Source: Ambrosia x helenae | Taxonomy: Eukaryota; Streptophyta; Magnoliopsida; Asterales; Asteraceae | Length of the DNA: 64,000 nucleotides | Assembly: GCA_030844895.1 (NCBI GenBank) | Contig: CM061233.1 | Location: forward strand, 56,349,453-56,413,452 | Direction: 5' to 3' | Shown here: one piece after another, positions 32,004 through 44,490 of the stretch | Layout: each line of letters begins with the position of its first letter | Position numbering within the stretch: the stretch's first letter is position 1 | The notes under the pieces: generated by a model | Databases searched by the model: none | Seen by the model: the letters and a program-made list of their open reading frames with translations, nothing else | Told to the model about the DNA's origin: nothing | Translations under genes and position numbers: made by a program

Positions 32004-34593
32004 TGATACCCCGCAATTTCAAGTTCTCACTTTAACTAAACTCTAGTTACATTCCTCGCATTCTACTTAACTAGGGTTATCTAGATAGGTCACACGTAGC
32101 ACAGTTATAGGTTAATAAATGCATGAAGTGGTAATTCAGGGAATTACCAGACTATATACATGAGTAGTAAACCTCAGACGTTGGTGAATGATGAAATTAA
32201 ATAGTTGTGAATTAATTGATTGAGATTGATTGCAATTATGTGCTTCTATGAAACTCTGTGAAACTATGTGCCAACTGTATGTGATTACATGAACTTAAAC
32301 CGAATACGTTAATAAAAAGCATAATAGGTGGACCATTAGGATGGTTGGGGTCTTAACACATGGGGTTACACTTGTTATGGTCCCAAATAGCGAAAACATC
32401 GAAGAAAACATGCAGTACAACAAAGCAAGTCACCCAGAGCAGGCCGGGGAACTGTGAGCGGTCGCTCACAGCCTCTGCGCGGCCGCTCGCGGGGGTCTGT
32501 CGAACCCTTACTGACTTAAACCACTATTTAAGCAATCTTAAGCCTCTTGTATCCCCTAAACTCAACCCTAATCACCCCCTACTGCCCCATTACGAAATTA
32601 TCAACCCCTAACACCTGCTAAGGCGCAAGAACATCGATCGGGAAGCTTAGAGAGCATTCGGTTGATTGCTTTGAAGAGCTTGCGGTATAACATTCGATCT
32701 CTTGTGTTTTAATCTTCCTTAATATGCTATAAAACCTTATAACTAAGTTTTTCCAGGTCTGAAACGTTTTCATAAAGATTAAAACTAGAGGTTTATAAAG
32801 ATTGAATGGGTTAAACATAATCTTATGTGATTCGTAATTGATAGTTTGCATGTTACGCATGCTTATGATGTTTAGATCTTTAGGGTTAATGGATTTGCAT
32901 GTGTTATGATAGGTTTTGATCATGTTAGGTCTTATGAATGTTTATGATGGTTTTTGATTATCGTTGATCGATTATATGCATACGTGAGTAGTTTAAATAA
33001 GAGTGTATGCATGATTAAAAATATGGACAAAATCTTTGGGTCGATTTTAGGGTATGTTACGTGACTTAATCATGTTGGTTTTGATGATTTCTTTGCATGG
33101 TTGTATTATACATGGTATTAGCTTTCCATAATGGGAAAAATCGTCTAATTTGGACGTCGTTTGAATAGTTTTTGGAATTTTCTTTGATTAAAGGTCATAT
33201 CAGATTTTTGGATTAATAAACTGAGTCAACTTTAAACAATCATAACTTGATTTTTACAAGGAATTAAGTTATGACATTTTGACAGTAGGTTAAAATTGGA
33301 ATAACTTGGCTTTTTTCGATTGAATTCATCCCGTTTGGATGAATACATGATTTTTGAGAATTTTTGTACTAAACAGATCTGTTGTGTGTATTTTCTGGAC
33401 ATAGCTGTGTTGCGTGATTTTTAATAACTTTTGTTCAAGGTTTTATCCCAAAGTAAAAATATGTATTTATCCAGTAGATCCCCTAGAATATTCAGTAAAA
33501 TTTTGGGAGTCTAACTCACTAGATAAGTATTTTTAATAAATTAGTTTTCATGGCGCATAATCTGTCCTAAAACGCAGATTGTGTATTGTGTGTTTATGCG
33601 ACTATTTGTAGTCTTATGTGGTATGTAATTGACATGAACTTGAATGGACACTTATATTAGATGCCAACACATTCACCAATGGGTCCGTAGGGTTTACTTA
33701 TCCATGTAGAATTGCTAGGTGTCACTTACACGGTTTTGAACATTGAAACGTCTTGGACAAACGGGTTATATGGTGTAATGATATTACACATATACACACT
33801 TAGTGAAACATATAATAGGGAGTCGGTAGCTCACGGTACTTTGGAAGTTTGGATTTATTTGCTTGCATACTAAGGTGAGTTTCACTACTTTTTCTCAAAA
33901 GCATTCGTCTCTGGTTGGAGACAAACACATTAATTCTTGGTTGGGAATTACTTACTTTTCTAGTCTGGTTTGGGACTACGTTTACATCTCGGGTTTGAGA
34001 TGCTTTGACCCTGGTGTGGGTCGGGTTTTACGAATCCTTGTGTGGATTGCGCTATTATCAGTTTAAAACTTTTACGGTCCTTTGTGAACTAAACACTCTA
34101 TCACTTAAAGTCCTTACATATTATTGGTTTAATCGCTGGAGGCATACGGGGCATTAGTTGATAGCGCTAATTGGGTGTGCAACAACCTCATGTTTGCGGT
34201 GCTGGGAGCACGGGCATGAACTTCTGACCACATCTGTTATGCTAGTGTTGATAGACACTAGTTCCTAAGGAAGTTTAACATATGTTAACACATTACTGAA
34301 GGTTCCCAATAATCACATGTTTAGTTGCAATGAGTGTGTTAGCTACCCCTGACACGCATAAACTGATGACACTTGAACTGTTGGGTTTTCGATTACTTTA
34401 TACTTGTTATCCAAACTGTGAACTCACCCACTTTATGTTGACACACGTTAGCATGCTTTTGCATGTAATTAGGTATGGAGCACGAGTAGGGCATGCATCA
34501 TGTAGTGTCATGGGAATATGAACACTTGAACTGCTTTTGAAATATTTAACTATTTACTTATGGTTTTGGGCGCGGTGTTTTGCGCAGACTTTT
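32004..34593 (+). repeat. 5' LTR of C, first part
   Basis: TGATACC start; a GC-rich island at 32430-32510 holds the palindrome CTGTGAGCG-GT-CGCTCACAG (32452-32471) and GCGCGGCCGCTCGCG. A weak TATA-like CTATTTAAG is at 32524. The last five bases (CTTTT, 34589-34593) are the target duplication for F. It resumes at 56966. Confidence 0.85.
32452..32471 (+). repeat. Palindrome in C LTR GC island
   Basis: Perfect 9 bp arms with a 2 nt centre. The 3' LTR copy (63472-63491) keeps seven-base arms CTGTGAG / CTCACAG with changed centre, so it has decayed there. Confidence 0.8.
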
Positions 34594-35303
34594 TGTTGGG
34601 TCTGCTGACCTGGAGAAGAACAGATGATTGAAAAGCCAAAATATACTGACAGTTGATCCATATTAATAAATAGCACTTACAACATACTCCTCCCAAAAGA
34701 ATGTTGACCCTAACAACTGTTCTACCCAAACAACTGCTGTGACAACTGCTGCTACAAAGGGCTGCTGGATAACAACTGATAGAGAACAACTGTTGACTAA
34801 TGGTCTGATGAAGAACAAATGCTGATCGAGTGCTGAAGACTAAAGGTCTGTTAGAGCCAATAGCACTTAGGCTCCAACAGATGATATAAGACCATCAGAG
34901 TTTTCCTTAACAGTAGTTTACCTTACAGTGTTTTGCAATGTAACAGTAGTTTGTGTATAGCAGATGTTTTATGTTGTTATTTTGTTAGAGGTCACTGTCT
35001 TAGGTGACGTCAGCTTAGATCATCAGTGGTTTAGATTTGTCTATAAATAGAATAGTTCCTGTACTGTTCTATTCATCACTCACAACATTCTCTCAGACAA
35101 ACAATCACAGAGTGATAAGGCTGAGGGGGAGTACTTGTAATTGATTGTAATCATTCAATATTATGAAAGCATTCAATTAGAAAACATTTACTCTTTTGTT
35201 TTGATTATAGTTTATTATTCCGCTGCACTTTCCATTTATATTCACTTCATTATTTTCATCTCTACTTAAACAAATCAAAACAATCAAACTCAGATCGTAA
35301 CCA
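34594..35303 (+). repeat. 5' LTR of F
   Basis: TG at 34594; end near 35303 just before the PBS. TATA box CTATAAATAG at 35041. Many ACAACTG / CAACAGATG type repeats occur upstream of the TATA (34700-34960). GAGGGGGAGTAC near 35123 resembles a PPT but lies inside the LTR. The 3' LTR lacks the first 108 bp and 27 bp near 34793. Confidence 0.85.
35041..35050 (+). promoter_or_regulatory. TATA box of F 5' LTR
   Basis: CTATAAATAG, followed by a C/T/A-rich start region. The copy in the 3' LTR is at 56699-56708. Confidence 0.6.
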
Positions 35304-35304
35304 T

Positions 35305-35317
35305 TGGTATCAGAGCT
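35305..35317 (+). promoter_or_regulatory. Primer-binding site of F
   Basis: TGGTATCAGAGCT, one mismatch at the end from the initiator tRNA-Met complement. Confidence 0.85.
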
Positions 35318-35529
35318 TGGTCAATTAAATTCGATCTAACCAATCAATTTAATATAAATAGATCAGCTCACAATTATTGGTATCGTTTGTTTGTCGGATT
35401 GAAAATAGAGTAATAGTTTATTTTCGATTCAACCGTTTTTAAACAGACTTTGTTTTCGGGAAAAAAAATCAGAGAAGGGCTTCAATCAATCACGATCCAC
35501 ACAACACTGGCACGAATAACAAGCCACCG

Positions 35530-38491
35530 ATGCTTGTCAGATCTGAATACAATATCTGGCAACGTCGGATGAGCCATGTTCTAGCTCAACAGAACACTGG
35601 GTGTTGGAAGTCGATTATCTTTGGACCACATGTTCCGATGGTGCCGAGTACCGAAGATCCCAAGGTTCAGGAGCCTATGAAACTTGAAAACTACCCCGAC
35701 CAGGATTTTCAGAAAATTGAGTTAGATGCTAAGGCCTTCAGTATTGTGGCCATGGCTCTACCCAATGATATATATGCTGGGCTGTTACACTGTAACAGTG
35801 CAAAGGAGTTGTGGGATGCACTGAAAGAACAATTTGGTGGGACTGAAGAGGTTATTGAAAACAACCGTGAAATACTTAACCAACAATGTGAAACATTCAG
35901 TCACGTTAAGGGAGAGTCATTAACACAACAATTTGAGAGGTTTAACTGTCTCATTAGTGAACTAAAACTGGTTGGTCTAACTTACCCTCATTCAACTTTG
36001 AACCATAGGTTTTTAAGATCATTACCGGATAAATGGGATACTATTGCTATAGTTATGAGAAACTCAATTGGATTCAAGGACTATCACTGACCCAACTTCA
36101 TGGTAAGCTCTTGACCTATGAGAGGGAGCTTAACCAGAAAAAGAAGCTCCAGGACTCTAGAAAAGTGTCTGATGACTATGTATTTGGTAATACAGCTCTT
36201 TTGGGTCATGATGAGGTGCCTGGTAATTGTAAGGATCAGAGTTATGATCATTTCATTGACATAACTTCATGTTTTAACTCAGGTTTTAACTCTGATTCTT
36301 ATTCACCAAACTATGCTTTTACAGCAAGTGGTGGTGATATCCAGGCATCTAATAACATATCCTTTGAGTATGATGACCTAAAATACTTTGACCCTGATGA
36401 TTTGGAAGAAATGGACATTATGCACCAATTGGCCCTTCTCAGTGTAAGAACTAACAATTTTTACAAGAAAACTGGGAGAAGGTTTCCAGGGTAACTGGCA
36501 GGTCAAAGGTGGGGTTGGATAAATCAAAGATAAAGTGTTATAAATGTCATAGACTTGGTCATTTTGCTAGGGAATGTAGGAGTCAACATGGTACACCTAT
36601 GATTCCCTATCCAAATCAAAGGCCACATACCAACACTTATCAAAATTCCTATAATGCCCCTGGACCAAATGTGCAAAACACTGCTCATTTTGCACAGTCC
36701 TCAAACACTGTTCCTGTCCAGTTTGTCAAAACCACTGTTCCTCAGATCCATTATGTGCAAACCCCTGTTGCTCAGGCAGCTGTGCCAATAACTGCAGCTT
36801 CACCCTCTGCTCCTGCAAAGACCAGTCAACAGAGTTTCTTCACACAAGGCTTTGTTGATTGGAGTAGTCTACCAGATGAGTTGGCAGATGAAAATTTTGC
36901 ACTAGTTGCCAAAGCTGAAAATGAACCAGAAAATTTTTGTTTCATGGCTATGGTAGAAGAGGTTGATTCTAAGGAAGCGGTAACTGAATCTGTTGTTAAG
37001 ACTGATGATATTGTTGATAAGGTAGTTGCAGGTGAAAAGTCTGAAGAAGAGGTTGTGAATCTCTCAGATCCCTAGGGTGCATCTGATGATTGTGAGTGCA
37101 AGTGTGACTGTGCATTGATGGCTGCTGCTAAGGTATCTCCTCAAATCCTTAATGATTTGTGTTCTGACAAATGTGTAATAGCATTTGCTAACATCAAAGA
37201 GGTGAATGAAAACCTTAGAAAGAAAATTTTAGATGATAAAGTTAAATTTGAGAAACTTTCAAAAGAGTTAAAAACTAATTTGACTGAAAAAGAATCTGAA
37301 ATAAGCAGCTTAAAGCATGAAGCAAATATAACCAAAGACCAGCTCCAAACTATGATAACAAAATATCATAGTTGCAAAAGTGAGCTTGAGTCCACCCAAG
37401 TTGAATGTCAGAAATGGGTGGAATCATGTAGAGGTTTTGAGATGCTACTCAACAAACAAACCAAAAGTCATGTGAAGTTTGGTTTTGGTTTTGAAACCAC
37501 TGCTCCAGCTTTTGAAAACACTGACAAAAGGGATCAAAAGTTAGTTGAGGTAGTGCCAACTAATTTGAAGGGTCAAGAGATTAAAATCACTGAACCTAAT
37601 GGCAAGAAAATTGTTCTTGAAAAACCAGAAGGTTCCTCATCATTCACTGAACATGAAAATTATGAATTTAAACCTAGTTGGTCTGATGAGTGTGGTACTC
37701 TTGAGAACTTCAAACCAGTTGATTTCAAAACTCCTGATGGGAAGACAGCACCACAAGCAAAGGTCATTCCCTTGAAAAACCTTCCAGCAGATGCTCAAAC
37801 ATCTGTTGAGAAGAAAGTTGAAAAAGGGAAAAAGAAAGAAAAGTCTGTCCACTTGTTCTGTGATTTCTGTGAAAAGAAGAATCATGTTACTAAAAACTGT
37901 TTTCTTATAAAAGCATATGATATCAACAAAGGAACAAGTGTGTGTGATTCCAAGGCCACATGCTCAATATGTGGCAAAAAGAATCACAAAACCAAAGAGT
38001 GTCTGTATCTCAAAAAATTTGATGTCAAAATACAAGAGTACAAGGCTAAAACTCTTGCAAGTCAAGTGGTGAGTACTTTAAAAGGAAAGCCCAAACAGAC
38101 TTTTACACCAGTCCAAACATCTGCTACCAAAAGTCTTGAAACATCTGCTCCCAGGGATGTCCAAGTAACAGATGCTCCACCCACAAGCAAGTATCCAAGA
38201 GGATATGGACAACCACCAACTCATAGTCTGTCACATGTTTATGAAGAACCAAAAAGACCTTCTAAACCAAGAGTGAACAAAAATCCCTATGGGTATTATC
38301 ATCTGTCAGGAAGTGATCAAACAACTGTTGCCCCAAGTGTTGACATTCAAGCACTGGCAAATGGTCAGCAACAGTTGTTAAACTTGATTCAAAAACTAGG
38401 TCAAACCACTGATCACCTTCCCAAGCTTGAGGCTGAAAAGTGTGTGGACCCATCCAAAGCCAACTTGGCTTTGGACACTCACCAAAACTAA
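35530..38491 (+). pseudogene. Gag of Sirevirus F (several frames)
   Basis: The first frame (35530-36090) has the copia gag core (YNIWQRRM, AKELWDALKEQFGG, LPDKWDT). Similarity moves to another frame near 36080 (LSLTQLHGKLLTYE), and again to 36509-37075 with the CCHC knuckle CYKCHRLGHFAREC. A stop at 37073 separates a Lys/Glu-rich coiled coil and two further knuckle-like motifs, CDFCEKKNHVTKNC and CSICGKKNHKTKEC (37860-38000), in the frame ending 38491. An in-frame AGG about 55 bases upstream of 35530, followed by Ala-Ser, may be a lost start codon. The protein would have packaged element RNA. Confidence 0.8.
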
Positions 38492-38503
38492 TTCATTACT
38501 TCT

Positions 38504-41500
38504 GTGCAGGGAGCTTCTGCTTGTTTAGATAGTCTTTGTTATGTAGATAGTGGAGGCTCCAGGCACATGACAGGATGTAGAGCCCTTCTTCTGGACTTCT
38601 TAGCTCATGGAGGGGGTGATATATCCTTTGGTAATGATTCAAAAAGTAAGGTGTTGGGTTCAGGGACTGTTCAGGCTGGGAAACTCAAGTTTGAAAATGT
38701 CAATCTTATTGATAATCTTAAATTTAATCTTCTTAGTGTTTCACAAATGAGTGACAAAGGTTATGGCTCATTCTTCACTAAGAAAACTTGTAAGATTATT
38801 GGGCTAGAAGTGGTGAAAAAGATCGATACCATCATTGCTGAGAGCAAAGCACAACTTGTTGCTCATAGGAGTGGCAATGTGTATGTAGTTGATATGTTGA
38901 AGGACAATCCTATGGCAAATGTCTGTTTGTTTTCTGCTGCCTCCACAAAGGAGACAGAATTGTGGCATAGGAGACTGGGTCATACCAACCTTCAAACTAT
39001 CAACTCACTCTCCAAACAAAGCCTTGTCAGAGGTTTACCATCAAAAGAATTCAAATTTGATGAGCATTGTGTTTCTTGCTTAAAAGGAAAACAACATAAA
39101 AGCTCTTACAAATCCATTGATGAGTCCAAAACAAGTCAATGTCTACAATTGTTGCACATGGACTTGTTTGGCCCAGTTAAAATCATGAGTCTAAGAAGAA
39201 AAAGATTTTGTCTTGTCATAGTTGATGATTTTTCTAGGTTTACATGGACTTACTTTTTACACTCTAAGGATGAGACTGCAGGTATCTTGAAGGACTTTGT
39301 CACCAAAGTTGAAAAACATTATGACTTGCCAGTAATAGTCTTTAGAAGTGACAATGGAACAGAGTTTAAGAATAAGGAGTTGGATGACTTCTGTGTGTCA
39401 AAAGGGATTGTGAGGCAGTACAGCATCCCAAGAACACCAGAACAAAATGGGATGGTTGAGAGGAAAAATAGAACTCTTATTGAAGCTGCAAGAACCATGC
39501 TAGCAGATTCTGGTTTGCCACTGTCCTTCTGGGCAGAAGCTGTAAACACTGCTTGCTATGTTCAAAACAGAGTTTTGATCAACCCAAGACATCAAAAGAC
39601 TACTTATAAAATTTTGTTCAAAATCAAACCATTAATCTCATTTTTCAAAATCTTTGGCTGCCCATGCTTCATTCTAAATCTTAAAGATTCCATTACAAAA
39701 TTTGCAGCCAAAGTAGATTGTGGATATTTTCTGGGATATTCTTCTACTGCCAAGGCCTATAAAGTGTTTAACACAAGGACCAGGACAATAGAAGAAACTC
39801 TGAATGTAAAGTTCAATGAACTTTCATCCCTAAAAAGCCCAGCAAATCCTGCTGAATTGTTTGATTTAGATAAATTCAAATTTGAAGATATTACTGTCAA
39901 AACTAACAATGCAGGTACTCCACAATCTCCACAACAAGATTACAGAACAGATGTTGTGATTCCAAGTCACTATAAAGTCTATTCTGCATCAGAGGAAGCA
40001 GCTGTTCAAAACAACTGTCAAAACTCTGTCACAGCTGAGTCAGCCACAGTTGGCCAGTCTTACCCTCAAACCACTGCTTCACCCTTTACATCCACTGCTC
40101 AATCATCTGTTGACAAAAGTCAAACATCTGTTGACAAAAGTCAATCCAGTTTTACACCACTTGGTCCCATTCCCCCACCTCCATTTCAAACATCTGTTGG
40201 CACTACAGAAGTGCAAACAGATGTTACATCAACAGAGTCACCAAACCTCTGTCCTTCACCTCAAAATGCCATAATACCATATCAGGGAGATCTAGTCTAC
40301 CTAAGAGTTCATCCACCAGATCAAATCATTGGCAACATCAGAGAGGGTGTGCTAACAAGAAGCCACTCCTCAAATATCTATCTTTTTCCAGGTTTTCTAT
40401 CTCTTACACAACCTGGCAAGTACCAAGAGGCACTAATAGACAATAGTTGGGTAGAAGCTATGCAGGAAGAGCTTTAGTTTAAAAGACAACAAGTATGGGA
40501 ACTTGTACCACTGCCTAAGGATGTTTGTCCAATAGGCACAAAGTGGGTCTTCAAAAACAAAACTGATGAAATGGGTATAGTTGTCAAGAATAAAGCCAGG
40601 CTTGTGGTTTAAGGCTTCAGACAAGAAGAAGGAATAGACTATGATGAAACCTTTGCTCCTGTAGCAAGGTTAGAAGCTATCAGACTCTTTCTAGCCTTTG
40701 TTGTCAACCACAACATCAAGGTGTATCAGATGGACATCAAATGTGCATTCCTATATGGCAAAATTCAGGAGGAGGTATATGTATGTCAACCACCTAGTTT
40801 TGAAGACACGTTCCATCCTGATCATGTCTACAAGCTTAAAAAAGCTTTGTATGGACTCAAGCAAGCACCTAGGGCCTGGTATGAAACTCTTTCCACCTTT
40901 CTCTTATCCATTGGTTTCACAAGAGGTAAAATTGATAAAACCTTATTTTTTAAATGGAGAGGGAAAGATTTAATGATTGTTCAAATATATGTGGATGACA
41001 TCATTTTTGGATCCACATGTAACAATTTGTGTGAAGAGTTTAGGAAACTCATGACAGCAGAGTTTGAAATGAGTGCTATGGGTGAACTTAAGTGTTTCCT
41101 TGGTATCCAAGTGAAGCAGCTGTAAAATGGCACATTCATTCATCAAAACAAATATGTGAAAAATTTGTTAACTAGATTTGAGATGAATGACTGTAAGCCA
41201 TGTAGTACACCCATGAGTATAGTCAAGCTAGTCACTATTGATGACAAGGATGAACTGGTTGACCAAACACATTACAGATGCATGATTGGGTCTTTATTGT
41301 ACTTAACTGCATCTACGCCAGACATTATGTTTGCCATCTATGTTTGTGCAAGATCCCAGACTTCACCCAGAAAGTCAAACCTTATTGCTGTGAAAAGGAT
41401 ATTCAGATACCTAAAAGGTGCTCCCACACTTGGTATCAGGTATCCTGCTAATGGAAACATTGAGCTTTCAGGTTATTCAGATAGTGATTTTGCTGGCTGC

Positions 41501-41932
41501 CAATCCACACGGAAGTCTACATCAGGAGGGTGCCAGTTTCTAGGAAATGCCTTAGTCTCTTGGCAAAGCAAAAAGCAAGAAGCTGTTTCAACTTCAACAG
41601 CTGAGGCTGAATACATTGCTGCTGCAAGTTGTACAGCCCAACTCATGTGGCTTCAAAATCAACTGCTGGATTTTGGGTTAACTGCATTAAAGACTCCACT
41701 CATGTTGGATAATCAAGCTGCTGAAAATATCATCAAGAATCCAGTTTCTCACTCAACCACAAAGCACATAGACATCAGACATCATTTTGTCAGAGATAGC
41801 TATGAAAAAGGTTTGATTTCTATGCACCATGTTCCAACAGAGGATCAGTTGGCAGATGTGTTGACAAAAGCTTTAGACACATCTACCTTCACAAATCTGA
41901 TTTCTAGAATTGGTATGCTAAACATGGACTAA
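38504..41932 (+). pseudogene. Pol of Sirevirus F (three internal stops)
   Basis: One reading frame region with protease (CYVDSGGSRHMTG near 38540), GAG-pre-integrase (WHRRLGH near 38965), integrase (zinc CVSCLKGKQH; LHMDLFG, RSDNGTEF and EQNGMVERKN as the DDE sites), a long low-complexity linker, RT with IYVDDIIFGST near 40990 and RNase H (YSDSDFAGC, EAEY, LDNQAA). It ends at a TAA after GMLNMD at 41930. Stops at 40475-40477, 40610-40612 and 41123-41125 break RT. Apart from these the catalytic residues look intact, so this is a young to middle-aged corpse. The linker contains a 20 bp tandem repeat near 40103-40142. Confidence 0.9.
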
Positions 41933-42506
41933 AGCAACAAAAATGTTTTAAATAAAAACATTAAAATGTTTCAGAAAATCAAAATTCATTCTTAAAAATA
42001 GCCTTTTGGTTGAAAAATCTGTTAAGGTTAAAACAACCACTGTTTCATCCACTCTATCCACTGTTAAGTTGAAAAATCTGTTTCAAACATCTGAACAGAT
42101 AAAACAACCACTGCTTGGTTGAAAAATCTGTTTGAAACCTCTGATCAAATAAAACAACTGTTTCATTATCTATATATATATATACACATATATACATATA
42201 TCTATCTATATAATAAAAAAATCAAGTGTTGTTAGCATCAGCACTTTGGTAAAACAACGGCTGTTTGCATCAGATCTTTGGCAACAGCTATATTCCACCA
42301 GATGTTTGGCCATCAGATGTTTGCCATGTCTGCTCCTAAAAGCAGAGTTTTGGCCACATCAGCGGTTTCACCAAAGCCTATAAAAACCCTGTTTTACCAC
42401 AACAGTCGTTACACTGTCACATTGTATTCAAAATACTGAAACCGCCTGCTTCATCCTCAAACCCTTACTTCAATTCCACTCACCTTCACACTCGGAATCC
42501 ATTACA
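41933..42506 (+). other. Spacer between pol and ORF3 of F
   Basis: No gene. It has three copies of GTTGAAAAATCTGTT (42012-42135), a TA-rich microsatellite (42171-42210), several CATCTG / CAGATG motifs, and a TATA-like CCTATAAAAACC at 42378-42389, about 120 bp before the ORF3 start codon. Confidence 0.6.
42378..42389 (+). promoter_or_regulatory. TATA-like box upstream of F ORF3
   Basis: CCTATAAAAACC followed by a C/A-rich leader and the ORF3 ATG at 42507. The spacing would suit a separate ORF3 promoter, but no transcript evidence is available here. Confidence 0.4.
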
Positions 42507-44169
42507 ATGGATCTTCAAGCAAAAGCCACCCACAATTATCTCCCATATCTGGTAAAAATAGATGAAAATGTTCCATTCCATTCCACCATCGACATCATAT
42601 TAAAATCAAAATACCTGACAATCCTAACCGCTGATACCCCTATCTATCTTGATACCCTCCAAGAATTTTGGTTGAATGCTGAGTTTCTTCTTCAAGACAA
42701 AAAGCCTACATCCATTATCTCAAAAATTGGAGAGACAAGTATCGTTATTACCCCTGAACTAATATCCACAACCTTCTCACTCAATGACCTGTTAGGTAAA
42801 GACTCTTTCCCTAAGGCAGAGCTTCACACAGAGTTTCAGGAAAGAGGTTATGATGCACAAATTACTGGGTCAACCCTTTTCATAATGTTTTTCCCACCAG
42901 TCATGAAATTTTTCTTTCATACCCTCCTTCTCTGTGTCTCTGCTAAGTTCACTTCCTTTAATGAAATCCCATTGAGGATTTAGTACTTGGGCTATGCTAT
43001 GTTGTCAGATTCTGACTTCAATCTATCCCAGGGACTGTTTATGGACTTAGTATCAAATGTGAAAGCCATAAAGTCTGGGTCTAATAATGCTTTTCTGATT
43101 TACCTAAGAATTTTGAGTGTAATCCTTCAAAAGGTTTTACCTGAAAAAGATTTCAAAAAGGGTGAGTCTATTCAAATGAAGAGTCTAACTGATGAAACTT
43201 TCACAAGAATGCTGGGTTCAACTACCCAAGAAAAAGTATTAAAAGTGTCAAAAGTTTCAAAAACACAAACAAAGAGGGCTAAGACAACAACTGTTGTCCA
43301 AACCTCTGTTGTTGAGCCCACTGCTCCTGGTGATCATGGCACTACATCCAGTGCTGTGAAACCCACACCAGCCACCTCCAAAAGAAAACGTCCATCCACA
43401 AAAACCACCACTAAACCACAAAGGGGAATTCTGGAAGATGATATACCAGAAGAAAACCCTGTTGCAACACAAAAGCAACAAGAAACCACTGTTGTTACTT
43501 CCTCACAACAGTTGGATATATCTCAACCAGACCAAAATCCTCATGAATCCTTACAAAAGGACCATGTTGTAAGCCAAAGGGAAACACATCATGATACATA
43601 TGAGTCACTTGGCCATATGTTCACAAGACCCTCTCTCAGGGCTAATTCTCTTTTCACCCCTCCACCTTCACCAACACATGTTCCTCAAACCATCCAACCT
43701 CTGTTTGAGGCTATTGAGAAAACTCAGGAAAATCCTAGTTCCTCTCCTTCACCCATCAATGAGAGTATACCTCCACAAGTGACTGGGACAGAGGAAAATC
43801 AATCAGCCATCCCACAAACAGAAGAGGAGGTTACACCCCTAGAGTTCAATGAAGCTCTAGGTGAGTTTTCAAGTGAAGCAGCCACTACTGATGTAGAGAC
43901 CATTGTCTCACAACAGGACAGTGGTTACATAGCTAAGACTTCCTTGAAGGCAACAACTGATGAGGCCACTATAGTGTCCCCAAAATCAGTTGGAAGTCCC
44001 CAGAACCAAGAAAAAGGGGCGACCAGTTCTCATCCTTTCGACTCACCTCCTAGGACTGAACCAGTTACAACTACCACTGGTAGGAATCCAGATGATCCTA
44101 TTAACTTAGGTGATGGGTTAAAATACCAAGAATTGACGGCCAGAGTACAGTCCATTGAAACCTCTGTTG
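42507..44169 (+). pseudogene. Sirevirus F ORF3, part 1
   Basis: ATG at 42507. The N-terminal domain has LDTLQEFWLNAEFLL and IISKIGETSIVITPELIS, similar to D and E, and a hydrophobic stretch (TLFIMFFPPVMKFFFHTLLL, near 42885). A TAG at 42981 separates it from 42987-44169, which continues the domain and then becomes Thr/Ser/Pro/Gln-rich and probably disordered. G is inserted at 44170 after ETSV; the ORF continues at 46155. The product is not assigned; a single hydrophobic stretch does not prove an envelope protein. Confidence 0.75.
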
Positions 44170-44351
44170 TGTTGATGCACTTTCTATGGACGTCACTGTC
44201 GAATAAGACTAGGATTGAGTCTTAGTAATGTGTTACAAATGCGTCAGATCCATAAAATGCCCTTATGGATCACCACAATCTCATGTAACACATTACTAAG
44301 ACTCAATCCTAGTCTTATTCGACAGTGACGTCCATAGAAAGTGCATCAACA
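44170..44351 (-). repeat. Aberrant 3' LTR of G: 68 bp perfect inverted repeat
   Basis: Arms 44170-44237 and 44284-44351 are perfect inverted copies around a 46 bp spacer. The right arm plus spacer equals the start of the normal LTR (46154 downwards); the left arm is that start inverted, replacing the rest of the LTR. The spacer has its own dyad GATCCATAA / TTATGGATC. Confidence 0.95.
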
Positions 44352-44490
44352 ATCTCCCCCTTGGACGTTGCTGGCGAATCCACAAATCTCTTGCACATCA
44401 ACACATTCTCCTCTTTGAAAATTCCTAGCATCTTTAGTCAATAATTGTTGAAGTATCAGACACATTGTTACATCAACAATCTCCCCCTTG
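44352..44490 (-). promoter_or_regulatory. Two polypurine tracts of G
   Basis: Minus-strand CCAAGGGGGAGAT (44364-44352) directly precedes the LTR start. A second copy, CAAGGGGGAGATTGTTGATG (near 44490-44471), about 125 bp upstream, includes the first LTR bases. Repeated PPTs are a known Sirevirus trait. Confidence 0.8.

Noticed and set aside
32430..32510. GC-rich stretch considered as rDNA or a CpG island of a host gene
   Set aside because: It occurs at the same place in both LTRs of C (63460-63540) and has no rRNA similarity that I recognise.
42885..42945. Transmembrane envelope protein in F ORF3
   Set aside because: There is one hydrophobic stretch, no clear signal peptide, no typical surface/transmembrane arrangement, and D and E do not clearly share it.
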